Shown here: one piece after another, positions 52,001-60,344 of the stretch | How positions within the stretch are numbered: position 1 is the first letter of the stretch | Layout of the letters: each line of letters starts with the position of its first letter | Assembly: GCA_021234535.1 (NCBI GenBank) | Contig: CM037829.1 | Location: 34,223,976 to 34,287,975 of the forward strand | Reading direction: 5' to 3' | Source: Stichopus chloronotus | Lineage: Eukaryota; Echinodermata; Holothuroidea; Aspidochirotida; Stichopodidae | DNA length: 64,000 nt | Translations under genes and position numbers: made by a program | The notes under the pieces: model-generated | Told to the model about the DNA's origin: nothing | Database searches by the model: none | The model's input: the letters and a program-made list of their open reading frames with translations, nothing else

Positions 52001-52749
52001 CAAGTTCTTAAACAAATAAGCCTGCTCAACGTGACATTGTCATTTAAGATGTCAACCACTTTCATTCTGCTGACCAGGTCACTGAATTTCAACATTCAAG
52101 GTGCTGGTCCTGCGTCTCAGAAGGGAGAAACGATTAACGAGGAGCTAATGTATGTGAAGTGTTCAGTGTAACATCCAATGGATCTACTGAGAAATATGAT
52201 TTGGTCTGCACCGTATCTGTCTCAGCCCTGCCCCGTGTCAGGCTTCTTTGAGCAGATGGGGGTTCAGAGCCCATCTCAAGTAGATTATTGTTCATCCCAA
52301 TCATTTTGTGTTTCGAGTGTTGTTCATATATTTCATCATGTGCTGACGTTACCTGTCAGAACCTTGTCCCACTGACCACCTTCCTCTGTCTCAGATCAAT
52401 CCTGCACTCTATTATGTGCGCAGTGTTAGTGTACCCGAGACTGTTTTACTTTTGTCTTTGTTGCCACAATAGATGTTTGCCATTTATTGTCATCTATTTT
52501 TTTAATTCTTTTCAGGCCTACAGCTTCATGGAGGAGATGAGAAGCAGAATACCGACCGTCAACATGGCCTACTACATCAACATCAAGACGATAGAGACTG
52601 TACACAAGGCTCTGGACATACCCATGGGGAGAGGCATGGGGGTCAAAGAGACCCAGGGGGCTGGTGGGGGAGGTGGAGACAGGGCAGATGAAGAGGAAGA
52701 GGAGGAAGAGCTGGAGGAAGAATTGGAAGAAGATGAGACATTTGCATAG
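19085..52749 (+). CDS. IFT140: Intraflagellar transport protein 140, complete, 31 coding exons
   Basis: Coding exons: 19085-19228, 21898-22119, 23001-23131, 23386-23534, 24001-24176, 24497-24591, 25271-25377, 26298-26539, 27219-27329, 27970-28039, 29157-29248, 29948-30075, 31418-31535, 32330-32472, 33429-33594, 34584-34715, 38712-38899, 39176-39353, 40530-40613, 40776-40882, 41483-41578, 41950-42082, 42428-42499, 43113-43184, 44341-44469, 44954-45136, 47458-47658, 49423-49635, 50007-50173, 51789-51930, 52516-52749. All are GT-AG; they sum to 4,425 nt, 1,474 aa (human 1,462). IFT140 is a core subunit of IFT-A, needed for retrograde transport and for entry of membrane proteins into cilia. Residues 1 to ~740 are WD40 beta-propellers ([34 protein letters not shown]). 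From ~743 on come TPR helices, with long near-identity to the human protein, for example [20 protein letters not shown]. The tail is a run of Glu ending DETFA. The start [13 protein letters not shown] matches the human N-terminus in place. Confidence 0.97.
19905..20507 (+). other. Unexplained 200-codon ORF in IFT140 intron 1
   Basis: The ATG at 19905 sits in a strong Kozak context (GAAAATGG) and starts MADAWGSDT; the frame stays open to a TAG at 20505-20507. The stretch from about 19990 to 20320 looks coding, with balanced composition and motifs such as [10 protein letters not shown] and [15 protein letters not shown] recognise no family, signal peptide or membrane segment. It could be a nested gene, an alternative IFT140 exon (there is a possible donor CAG|GTCC near 20273), a domesticated transposon fragment or chance. 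ORFs of this length are rare in AT-rich DNA. It starts on the same strand as IFT140. Confidence 0.3.
20746..21316. mobile_element. 563-bp palindromic element flanked by TTAA
   Basis: The arms AAGGATGGTCTAGCCACAAA (from 20750) and its inverse (ending 21312) extend about 190 bp inward with roughly 80% similarity. Shared inner blocks include AAGAGTAAGTT, CATGTGTGGTTCT, CAGTTGAAGT and CTTGAAGCAAGCAGGAGTGA. TTAA lies at 20746-20749 and 21313-21316. It has no ORF and is a foldback non-autonomous element in IFT140 intron 1. TTAA duplications point to piggyBac- or Kolobok-type transposases. Confidence 0.85.
29270..29500 (+). repeat. GAATGAAC-type microsatellite
   Basis: Imperfect tetranucleotide repeats of (AATG)/(GAAC) type follow IFT140 exon 11. 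The same simple sequence occurs at the start of each copy of the neighbouring 283-bp duplication, so it may have helped that duplication arise. Confidence 0.7.
29467..29749 (+). pseudogene. Dead tandem copy of IFT140 coding exon 12 with its upstream intron
   Basis: 29467-29749 duplicates 29750-30030 in tandem (offset about 280 bp), covering intron sequence and the first ~80 bp of exon 12. The ghost exon begins at 29669 with [13 protein letters not shown], against [13 protein letters not shown] in the live exon at 29948. An added base after that point causes a frameshift and a TGA at 29726-29728. Its acceptor region reads catgaag instead of tgtgcag, and the 3' half and donor were never copied or are lost. 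It should be spliced out as intron. Confidence 0.88.
30380..30780 (+). mobile_element. Decayed non-LTR retrotransposon 3' end
   Basis: Broken reading frames contain the typical C-terminal region that follows the reverse transcriptase domain in many invertebrate non-LTR elements: [10 protein letters not shown], then [43 protein letters not shown] and NEEDA, in that order. Several frameshifts and stops separate them. The element ends in a simple GATGATGATG repeat, common for such 3' tails. It is in sense orientation in IFT140 intron 12 and inactive. Confidence 0.75.
34071..34443. mobile_element. 365-bp MITE with TTAA flanks (AGCTGGAATATGA ends)
   Basis: Perfect 13-bp inverted ends, AGCTGGAATATGA at 34075 and TCATATTCCAGCT ending 34439, are flanked by TTAA at 34071-34074 and 34440-34443. 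Internal ORFs look like chance. It lies in the IFT140 intron between 33594 and 34584. Confidence 0.82.
34985..35350 (+). repeat. ~40-50-bp minisatellite in IFT140 intron 16
   Basis: About eight diverged units built on GGTTGCTACCAATTGTATTT followed by GTTACTTATCTGCATGGT. Overlapping ORFs of about 100 codons across it come from the repeat. Confidence 0.75.
37147..37522. mobile_element. 368-bp MITE with TTAA flanks (AGAGGCTCATTGAGTTG ends)
   Basis: The left end AGAGGCTCATTGAGTTG (37151) and the inverse of the right end, AGGGGCTCATTGAGTTG (ending 37518), differ at one base. TTAA is present at 37147-37150 and 37519-37522. A related copy lies at 45203-45533. It is in IFT140 intron 16. Confidence 0.85.
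37530..37690 (+). repeat. Single unit of the DR1-bearing repeat family
   Basis: One unit with GGTGGATGTCAAAGGTCATTTGGG and the following AACACAA.ATC..AGGAAG block, directly beyond the MITE ending at 37518. The DR1-like string is ATGTCAAAGGTCA. Confidence 0.7.
38035..38184 (+). promoter_or_regulatory. 75-bp tandem duplication carrying RFX X-box-like sites
   Basis: Two units, 38035-38109 and 38110-38184, are about 90% identical. Unit 2 contains GTTTCCATGGCAAC (38159-38172), which fits the RFX X-box consensus RYYNYY-N(1-3)-RRNRAC at every position. Unit 1 has GTTTCCATTGCAAC (38084-38097), one position off. RFX factors are the established regulators of ciliary genes including IFT components. The site is intronic, about 19 kb from the start codon and 0.5 kb before exon 17, so function is only a hypothesis. 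Confidence 0.45.
40010..40270 (+). repeat. Dispersed repeat, copy 2 (see 1370-1630)
   Basis: Same family and orientation as 1370-1630, here in the IFT140 intron between 39353 and 40530. The two copies lie in different genes, so this is a dispersed element and not a local duplication. Confidence 0.7.
42600..42870 (+). repeat. ~45-bp minisatellite in IFT140 intron 23
   Basis: About six diverged units of the form ATTACCC.TCAGATGGTAG followed by CCAGCACTGTCTATA. Part of a chance 203-codon ORF that also reads through the true exon at 43113-43184. Confidence 0.65.
43500..44225 (+). repeat. DR1-bearing tandem repeat in IFT140 intron 24 (block C)
   Basis: Four to five units of the family at 4548-5276. 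The left edge has the same GATGTCATGTGTGTGTG type of start and the right edge has GCAAGTAATCACAAAG, matching the right end of block A. DR1-like strings are AGGCCAAAGGTCA (43728-43740) and AGTTCAAAGGTCA (43872-43884). Confidence 0.78.
44473..44575 (+). repeat. GGGA/GGAA purine microsatellite
   Basis: About 100 bp of near-pure purine GGGAGG/GAAGG repeats starting just inside the intron after IFT140 exon 25. Reading through it gives a Gly/Arg-rich chance peptide. Confidence 0.85.
45203..45533. mobile_element. Diverged relative of the MITE at 37147-37522, TTAA flanked
   Basis: Shares TTTCACATGCTAATGACAAA, GAGGATCCCA, GAGTAA.., TTGACTTTTCATA and GAATGTGAAACTTGA in the same order as 37151-37518. 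TTAA occurs at both ends (45203-45206, 45530-45533), but the inverted ends have decayed. It is in IFT140 intron 26. Confidence 0.7.
45955..46425 (+). repeat. Two-copy ~235-bp tandem duplication in IFT140 intron 26
   Basis: Both units contain AAGTTCAC.AACTTTGAGATG, CATCAAACTGTACCGCC, ATCTCCATGATT-like, CCTGTGTCAA.TTTGTTTG and GAAAGTTAATCTCT, then CAGACTCACAGCA, in the same order. Similarity is about 80%. Confidence 0.8.
48262..49165 (+). repeat. ~143-bp satellite-like array in IFT140 intron 27
   Basis: Six to seven monomers of about 142-159 bp share TCAGGAATTTTGGGCC, CATGTGGGCCCTTTGGCCCA and TATGAAATTCTGCAAAATG. Two spacer types alternate: one with TTTCATGGATGTGTTTGAAAC and GCAATGTTCCTTGG, the other with CAGATTCTCTTGTAC and CATAATGATACTCCAT. 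The order is roughly A-B-A-B-B-A-B, a higher-order pattern. ORFs up to 152 codons arise because the monomer has few stops. Confidence 0.85.
50990..51690 (+). repeat. DR1-bearing tandem repeat in IFT140 intron 29 (block D)
   Basis: Five units of about 145 bp, each with an ATATCTCAAGAAGGGAAGCTTG-like core followed by GGTCAAAGGTCATTTGAGGTCAACA. DR1-like strings here are mostly one base off (for example ATGTCAAAGGTCA and CGGTCAAAGGTCA). Confidence 0.8.
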
Positions 52750-53975
52750 AAGACAGTTGATGAGGTTACAACATCATCCCTTATGCAATGCATACAGAGA
52801 TGGTTAGTTATCAGGAGTCATGGAGGAGAGGTTTGTTGATGAGTCTGACCCAGGAAAATGAGCCCGGGACATTCTTCATGCGATAGTATTCGACTATTTG
52901 TCACCAACACAAAGAACTATATGTACATACGTAGGGTCCTAAGGACATACCATCATGATATGGACTTTGTGTTTTGTATCTGAAAAAGTTTTTCAAACTT
53001 GCATAAAGGTATTTTGTGGGTCAAGAAATGCAGAATACGTAAAGTGCCAATGATGTGGGATGTTTATGTCAGTTATTTGTAGGTTGTTTGTTCAGTGGTA
53101 GGCAATGATCATTTCTCTGAATCAATTTTGGTTATCTTCATTCTCCTCCTTGATAAAAAAATCTCTTTTGCAGCCTCTTCATCGTGCAGTCTCTTTTTCT
53201 TACTGTGATAACATTTTTGTGTCCTAGAGGATGAACCAGATATGAAGAAGACCACCTTGGTAGATGAAAGTGACACCATTACACCAGTTTGAAGCAAGTG
53301 TGACTTATCTCTCTCTCTTTCTGCAAGACATTTGGAGAAACGTCCAAAAGACCTGACTAGATTTTCATAAAGATAATGTTTACATATCGACAGTCTTATA
53401 TCCATTTCTTTTCCTCTGTTGATATATTTATGTCTTTGTAGAATACTCTTACTGTTTTTTTTTTTTTCACATGGTCGAAATTATTTTTCCCCACAAGTGC
53501 AGAAGTGGAAGGAAGGTTAGACGGTATTTTTGATTGTTATTATTATTCTGTGTTGTCTTTCACTTTAAGCTCACCTTGATTCTACTTATCGTCCATTGTT
53601 ATGAAAATAACCTCAAAAGTGAAATTGACAAAACCTTGAAAGTAAGATTAAAGGTGAAGTCTGTAAAGCCATACCATGCAACTTGTAAGTTTATTTTCTT
53701 TAGATGATACAGACTCTTGTCTTTTATAAGATCTCATTGTCTGTCTTTACAAAATTATGATTTACATAAAACAGTACCTTGAAGATATAAAAACAAAGCT
53801 TTAAAGTTGTCAATTTTGTTGTGCATTCAGCCTTCTCGAATAGATATAATATTTCTGATGGGTGTCTTTTGTCTTTATTAACGACTTTGGTGCATGCTTT
53901 GAAGGGAAACCTTGTTTTTCCACATTTCTGGCAATACCTCTTGCATTGATCAAAATAAAGAATTTCAATATTATG
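52750..53975 (+). other. Probable IFT140 3' UTR
   Basis: Sequence from the IFT140 stop to just past the AATAAA at 53954-53959. No coding exon or repeat array is visible. The extent is inferred from the poly(A) signal alone; earlier cleavage is possible. Confidence 0.5.
53954..53959 (+). terminator. Candidate IFT140 polyadenylation signal
   Basis: Canonical AATAAA about 1.2 kb after the IFT140 stop codon. Confidence 0.45.
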
Positions 53976-54374
53976 CCCTATGAATTTTGTCTCCCATTTT
54001 TTGCAGTTTGGGTTTACTTTGAAAGAGATAGTAGCTGGTGTAAAAAGAAGGAGAAATACCCCATGTTTCTCTTCTTTTTTTTTGGGGGGGGGGGATTCTT
54101 ACCTTCCTCGTAAAGTATGGGTATTCAATGTTTAAAGTAAGTCCCTTAAGTATTTTCCCCTTTACAATATTTTCTTGTCTGTTGATTTTTTTTTCTCCCC
54201 CTATTAAACCACCTTTGCAGATGTAGCAAGCAGAGAATTGTTCCAGGCGTTGGATGTAGGTAATACAATGTAAATGAAAAACTTGTTAGTCGTCTTTTTT
54301 TTTCATGTGTTTTTCTCCATTGACCGTATTTATTATTTAGTGAATATTGTCTGTTGATCATCCTTGATTTTGCA

Positions 54375-54690
54375 ATTATTTACAGTCTGTCTCTCTATCA
54401 TGGAATAATTACTTTCTTCTTCTTGGTAATGTCTTTGTTTTACTGTCAGTCCGTTAATGGTGGAATCATTACCACCTGTTCTGTGGTGATGTCATTTTAC
54501 TGTCGGTCTGTCTGTCATGGAATCTTTACCATCTACTCTGTAGTGATGTCATTGTTTTGCTCTCAGTCTGTGTGCTGGAATCATAATAGCCTGGCCCACG
54601 TTGGTGTCATTGTTTAAGTGCCATCTTGTTTGTGATGGAAATGTTACTGTCCCGTTTTGGTGCCATTGTTTTACTGCCTTAGCGACAATG
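54375..54690 (+). repeat. ~63-bp minisatellite
   Basis: About five units built on GTGATGTCATTGTTTTACTG followed by TCAGTCTGT.CATGGAATCAT. Located between IFT140 and the MFSD6-like gene. Confidence 0.75.
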
Positions 54691-55124
54691 ATAGCAGTGG
54701 TCGTTTCAAATGAAACTCTGGCCGGCGTTACATAAACTGTCAATTTTACTCCTCTATTTTTTCATGTTTTGAGTAACTGCATTGTAATTTGCCATGTATG
54801 GTGAATCACTTACGTGTTAGAGGCTAGAATGTCCGTTAGGTTTATCTTACTGTATCAAGATTTAAGCAGCCTCATCACCTTGATCATTTCATATTAAAAG
54901 CTAGAAAAAGTTCTCTTTCAAAGAACGTGTTTCAAAGGATGTATTTGAAACAATGATGTATTCAAGAATGGTTTTGCAATTAAACATAAATGCCATAATA
55001 GTGAAACTTAGTTTTATCGAAAATCAGAACCTTTTGCGAACGGGGTTTTGCATGGGGGTGTGGGAGTGTATCACCCCTCCCCCCCCCCCCCACTCTAATA
55101 ATTGTCAGAGCGACAATAGTCGTG

Positions 55125-55420
55125 AAATCTGAAATACCAGTTGGAATTTTTCATATCTCAATGTAGCTAATTTTAGGACGTGAAGAGACGCCAAATATTG
55201 CACCACATTGTGTCTAAGCTAGGTTAACTGGTATAGGCCCTAACTGAAATTTCTCAATAAATCTGAAATACCATTTCATATTCTCATATTTCTCATATTT
55301 AAATCTAGGAGAGAATATTCGGAAAATCTGAAATACCAGTTGGAACTTTTCATATCTCAGTCTAGTACGCTTTATGACCAAAGACGCCAAATATTGCACC
55401 TGATTGTTTCGAAGGTTACC
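55125..55420. repeat. ~190-bp duplication with a third partial copy
   Basis: AATCTGAAATACCAGTTGGA, TTTTCATATCTCA and GACGCCAAATATTGCACC occur at 55128-55210 and again at 55325-55400. A partial copy (AATCTGAAATACCATTTCAT) is at 55260. The element preceding it is G/C-homopolymer rich (55040-55100). Confidence 0.75.
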
Positions 55421-55682
55421 TGGTAGGGGGGAAATTTCCTCAAAAAAGGGGGTTGGTTACACCTCCAACCCCTTACTGTCGTGTTATGGTAATTTTTAGG
55501 GGGTTTCTCAGTCTTGGTATGACTGTCCCAGCGACAGATGTTCTACGTTAGTAATACAGAAAGTTCCCTTTACAGTGGAGAGAGAGACGTCAGAACAGAA
55601 ACATTTAGAGAGTTTCCAATTTAACGATCAGAGTTCCATTTTATTCTTTGATTCGACTGGCACATAAATTAACGAGAATTGA

Positions 55683-55880
55683 ATGACGGAGATGATTAAA
55701 TCAGAGAGAAACGCGTATAGTTACGTGACCGTCGATTGCCCTTCGACTTTTCTTTCTTTGCCCTCGTCGATGCATGACATTTGCGATGCATTGCAATCAG
55801 ATAATGAAAACGTCGATGGACAAGCAGGAAATACAATAAATCTGCCTCCGTCTGAAATTTCCACAATATATGATTTTGTC
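55683..55880 (+). other. Coding-like patch, possible 5' exon (66 codons)
   Basis: An ATG at 55683 opens MTEMIKSERNAYSYVTV and continues in clean, polar, CpG-richer sequence to IYDFV at a T-tract (55880-55901). There is no clear donor site and no recognised family. It could be a first exon, a decayed gene or chance. The CpG content from about 55540 to 56010 differs from the AT-rich surroundings. Confidence 0.2.
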
Positions 55881-56349
55881 TTTTTTTTTTTTTTTTTTTT
55901 AAGGCATTTCACTGAACTGATATCGTCGAATCTCGCCCCGACACTTAACTTACGCACATACGTCTGGACGCAGTCTGAATGTCATTACATGGAATCTAGC
56001 GAGGGCGCAATAAGTCTCTTATTAATTACTTCTCTAGTTATCAGTCATTTTGAATACATCTACTGCATATCCTGTCTACGACATTGGTGTTCAACAAAAG
56101 CATTACTTAACTTTCTTTCAATCATCATGCAACAGCGCTATTCTCACAGAAGTGGGGAAAATGTCACAAAGAGGAAATTACTTTGAAGTGATCTTAATGA
56201 TCTACTATGATCAAACATACTTCGTGGTATCAATGCAAGTTGCTTACCCCGGGCCCGTAGCCACTCCATGATTTGGTTTCTAAGTGAGATGTCAAAAAGT
56301 AGTTTGTGGTTAGTTCATCATAACTTGTTACTCCAACGAAGAGTGGTAT

Positions 56350-56840
56350 AACCGTGGATGGTCAAGACATCACATCAAATTTTGAGTGATGTTTACATCA
56401 AATATTCAGTGATGCCACGTCAAATGATCAATGATATCACATCAAATTCAGTTGCATCACATCAAATTATCAGTGAAATTATAGCATCAATATTTTCCCA
56501 TCAAGTCATGATATCACGTCAATTGATCAGTGATATCACAGCAGTAGTTATATCAAATCGAACGATCAATAAAATCTCATCAAATGATCAATGATACCGC
56601 ATCAATTGATCAATTACATCACATCAAATAACCAATAACGGCTGGTCAAATGATTAATGATTTTACATCAAGTGATTAGTGATATCAATGATGTAACATC
56701 AAATGATCAATGATATCACACGAAATGATAAGGGATATTACGTCAAATGATCAATGATATCACATCAAATCATCAGTGATGTCACATCAAATTATCCATG
56801 GTCTTAGCCTACATTGAATGATCAATGATATCAAGTCATT
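56350..56840 (+). repeat. ~22-bp minisatellite ATCACATCAAATGATCAATG
   Basis: About twenty imperfect units of ATCACATCAAATGATCAATG plus AT, with variants CAGTGAT and ACGTCAA. Each unit contains a near-palindromic TGATCA core. Apparent ORFs inside are by-products. Confidence 0.88.
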
Positions 56841-57269
56841 ATTTATAAACATATTACATGTTTGTCACTTACACGTCTCTATTATTTGATGTAAACTAAA
56901 CTCACTCAATTCAGTCAGTCCGTTTCTTTCGCCCTCTTTCAACTCCGACTTTCAAGTTGGACTTTGCTTTTAGTTCTATTACCTTCCTGCAGGTATGGAC
57001 ATTCTGCTTCGTAGACAAATGTCAGTAGTGTTCCACCATTGTGTTACCGTCCCTTTAATTGGAGAATAACATTAATTCACATGAGTGAGTTATAGCCTCT
57101 CTACCAGTGGGGCCAATCCTGGGGCGTGGGGAGGGAAGCAACAACAAAGACAAAACTGTGGGCAAATATTTCGTTTTGAACCCCCTCCCCTCTCTAATTC
57201 CGATAATTAAGGCAGAGTAAGAAAAAAAAACACTGTGGTATAAAAAGGTAGTCAGTGGCTTTGAAAGAT

Positions 57270-57440
57270 TGACCCCCACCAAAAACAACAGGGTTCTTCC
57301 ACTCAATGCGGTACTCCTATGAATCTTAATATCAGATCTGTCCAAGCTTGTATAAGAGACATCATGTTTACAAACACACCCACCCATACACCTCGTGATT
57401 TCAAAGGTTGTGATTACAAAGGTTACCATTGTTGTCAAAA
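57270..57440 (-). repeat. Inverted fragment of the DR1-bearing repeat family
   Basis: CCACCAAAAACAACAGGGTTC, CAGATCTGTCCAAGCTTGTA, CATCATGTTTACAAACAC and GATTACAAAGGTTAC match the inverted block at 9840-10340 in order. The DR1 part is reduced to TTGACCCCC. Confidence 0.65.
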
Positions 57441-57462
57441 CCAAAAAGTGATCAGGTTGCGA

Positions 57463-58202
57463 ACATGAGGAAAACAGGTGGGACACAGCCTATGCCCACA
57501 CCAGGAGAGTGAGGGAGGCTGACCCAGCTCATGTTGCCCTCGAGAAAGTCACAAGAAGAGTTCTAGTCCAAAAAAGACTCAATACAATTTGACCTTGACA
57601 GAGTTGATCTACATTTGTGATGGGATCGTTACGCAAAACTTGAATGAATGTGGTATTCATGTGGTCCCCACTGACGTCCCAACGAACAGCTGTGCCGGCA
57701 GCCCATTAATCATGGAAACTTCCTATCAGAAAGTAAAGTTCACCCACTCGATTAAAAAAGGGTAGAGATCGGGAAAGGTTCAGAATTCTCGACGCTAGCA
57801 CCAGTGGCTCTACTACCATATTTCTAGAATGACAGACGTCCGTCACCTTTGGGAGTTTTGCTGTAAAACTTAGTCAAGCAATAAGAATTTGAACAGGCAT
57901 AACCAATCAATGCACATACCTTGGTTTGTATAGGGAGCTCTAAATAACAGCTCCCTGGTTTGTACAGAACTATTTATATACTGTAGTACTGGGAGGATGA
58001 GTTTGATTGGCAAAAGGCTTTGCATGAGCATGTTCAGTCACCTGAGCATGCTCGGACTCGGAGAGTTTCAGAGGGACGACCCATGAAACGTTGGCGGCAA
58101 AGGCGAAAGAACGTCAAAAGGCACGTGTTCAGTCCATCAACTCCAGAAATTGTTTCAAGTCTAGGACTGTTAAAAATTTATGTAACTGGTTCAACAGAAT
58201 GA
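57463..58202 (+). other. Two unexplained basic coding-like patches
   Basis: Patch 1, 57463-57592, reads ENRWDTAYAHTRRVREADP then VALEKVTRRVLVQKR to a stop. Patch 2, 57987-58202, reads YWEDEFDWQKALHEHVQ, RTRRVSEGRPMKRWRQRRK, and a stop; it directly follows a possible acceptor (ATACTGTAG). Both are rich in Arg and share an H/R-TRRV string. No family is recognised. They could be exons of an unrecognised gene or remains of a mobile element. Confidence 0.2.
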
Positions 58203-58222
58203 ACATCCATTCCTGTCCTGTA

Positions 58223-58241
58223 CGAGAGAGAGAGAGAGAGT
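58223..58241 (+). repeat. (GA)n microsatellite
   Basis: About nine GA dinucleotides. Confidence 0.9.
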
Positions 58242-60344
58242 GTAGTGCCACCCATTACGGACAATAATTGTCAATGTTTTCACTCACGCAGGATACCAGT
58301 TTGAGCTGACAAACTGATTGCAAAGTGCCAGGGCGAGGTGTGTGGGAATGGAATGTGCATTCCGGTGTGATATGGGCATGTAGTCAAGTTGATAGTCAAC
58401 GATATGTACCGTATATAGGAATGGCCTTCTTATATTGAAGTATTCATTATTCAGACTCTCATAATATACTCGGCAGATAGGCCTACCATAAACTGAGCAA
58501 GTCTATCAATGTCTTTATTCCTCGTGTATACTTGTTTGCATTCGACCCAGCTAGAATGTAACACTGCAGGACGTTCCTACTTATCGTAAACTCGGAAAAC
58601 ACGTGTTAGTATAAACCGTACTGGTTCTAATAACTAATCTGACATTGTACATCTCCATCGCAAGTTGAAGTTTGCACGTCCTTGACGGTCCGTCACATGA
58701 GGACCCCCCACCCCCTTCGAACATATATTCTTTTATTTCTAAATCGAAACTTGTTTACACCTGCAATGATTAAAAATTGTATAGTCCAACTTATCAAGAA
58801 TTTTAAGTGTTTATAGAAACTTCTGGTTCTAGTTAAATAATCCAATGGTGTACGTCAGTCACAAACATTTGTACGTCCGTCGTATATTCCATGTATAAAC
58901 TTTACCTTTGTGCTTGTACTTATTCATCAGTACTAAGTTCATGTCCGCCAGACATGGTTGTTGTCCCCAACAAGGATTAACCTTGAGGAAAGCTATACCT
59001 AACTGAATCTATACTGCACAGGTCATACCTTTGCAAGTGTTATTGCATAACATAGGCTATATGAAGACATTCATAGCTGTTGAGGCACTTTATGAATTCA
59101 GAACATTGTCCAAAGTGTACGTTCGTCACTGTTGACTGAAATATCCACTTGTTCATTTGTAGACCCACTTAGCTATACATTTTACTTCTGTGTTGGTACT
59201 TTTTTACTTCTGTGTTGGTCAGCTGTAGCCGATTCATGAAAAAGCGTCTTTTTATCTTCTGTTTAGGCTGGGCTACCGTTCACAATCTCACGTTATTAAT
59301 TCAATCGAGTGCCCCATGTAATGAATGCACATATGTAGGTCTAAAACCATCTATTTTCAACTTGTCAACTTTTGGAAGAATTACCAAATGAATGATATGA
59401 AACAACTAACACTAAGCAGCTCGCCGCACAACATAACGCTTCCCATCACCGTGCGATCCACGGTGTCAAGCTTCCTCAGCTATGAGTTACATTACTTTTT
59501 CATGCTTATAAACTTAGAAACTGTGGCTCACAATAGCCAAGTAGGCCTATGTCAGAAACATTCAAAACTTCCGTCCGTTTCGTGAAAGCCCATGTGAAGC
59601 AGACTCTTACTTGTATATACCGCTGCTACATAAAGGTGTACCATACATACCTCTGAGACTCGGCTGACAGATTGACACCTGTAAGGATGGGATATGGTTA
59701 GGTGAGATAAGGACAGAAAAGTTTACCTCCAATTTTGAGCAAAATGGACGGCGAGTAAGACCACTCTCATGCTCCTAGGAAGGTATGACCGTAATGTATC
59801 GTCTGTCCAAAAATTATGCTGAATTCGTCTTCAACATCTCATACTCACTCGATAAAGTATATTTGATCATGTTGGTCTAGTTGTTGATGTGACCGTGACC
59901 GGACAACTCCCCCATCCACCCCAAACTCCCCACCCCACCTGCAATATGCTGAATCATGAACACACGTTTGTTCAAGTTGTTGCTGTACAATGAACATGCA
60001 CGCCAACTTAATGACAAAATCATGGAATGATATTCCTGTCAGGCTGTATGTAGACTTGCGATCAGTGACGCAAAACGTAAAGTAAACGTTTTTAGACACA
60101 GCACATTGTCATGTATGTTGAGACTAATATGTCAGACTCGGAGACTCAGTAATTGCTACCAGTTTACACGCTGTCATGACTATAAGCAGTATGAAACAGC
60201 TGGTTTTGTTGGAAGCAGTGAGACCCTGACTTTATGATAGACCAGTTCTGTCGCTGTTTCGGTACTTCCGTACAATGATGATAATAAGGCACTGGATAAG
60301 CTTAATGAACTGTTTGCTTGTTAGTGAGGACATGCACCTTCCCT
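58242..60344. other. Spacer and probable 3' UTR of the MFSD6-like gene
   Basis: No coding exon, repeat array or RNA gene is recognised. The part nearest 60344 should be the 3' UTR of the minus-strand MFSD6-like gene; no clear poly(A) signal was identified. Confidence 0.5.

Noticed and set aside
57055..57486. 143-codon minus-strand ORF
   Set aside because: Crosses the inverted repeat fragment at 57270-57440; no recognisable domain and no splice context.
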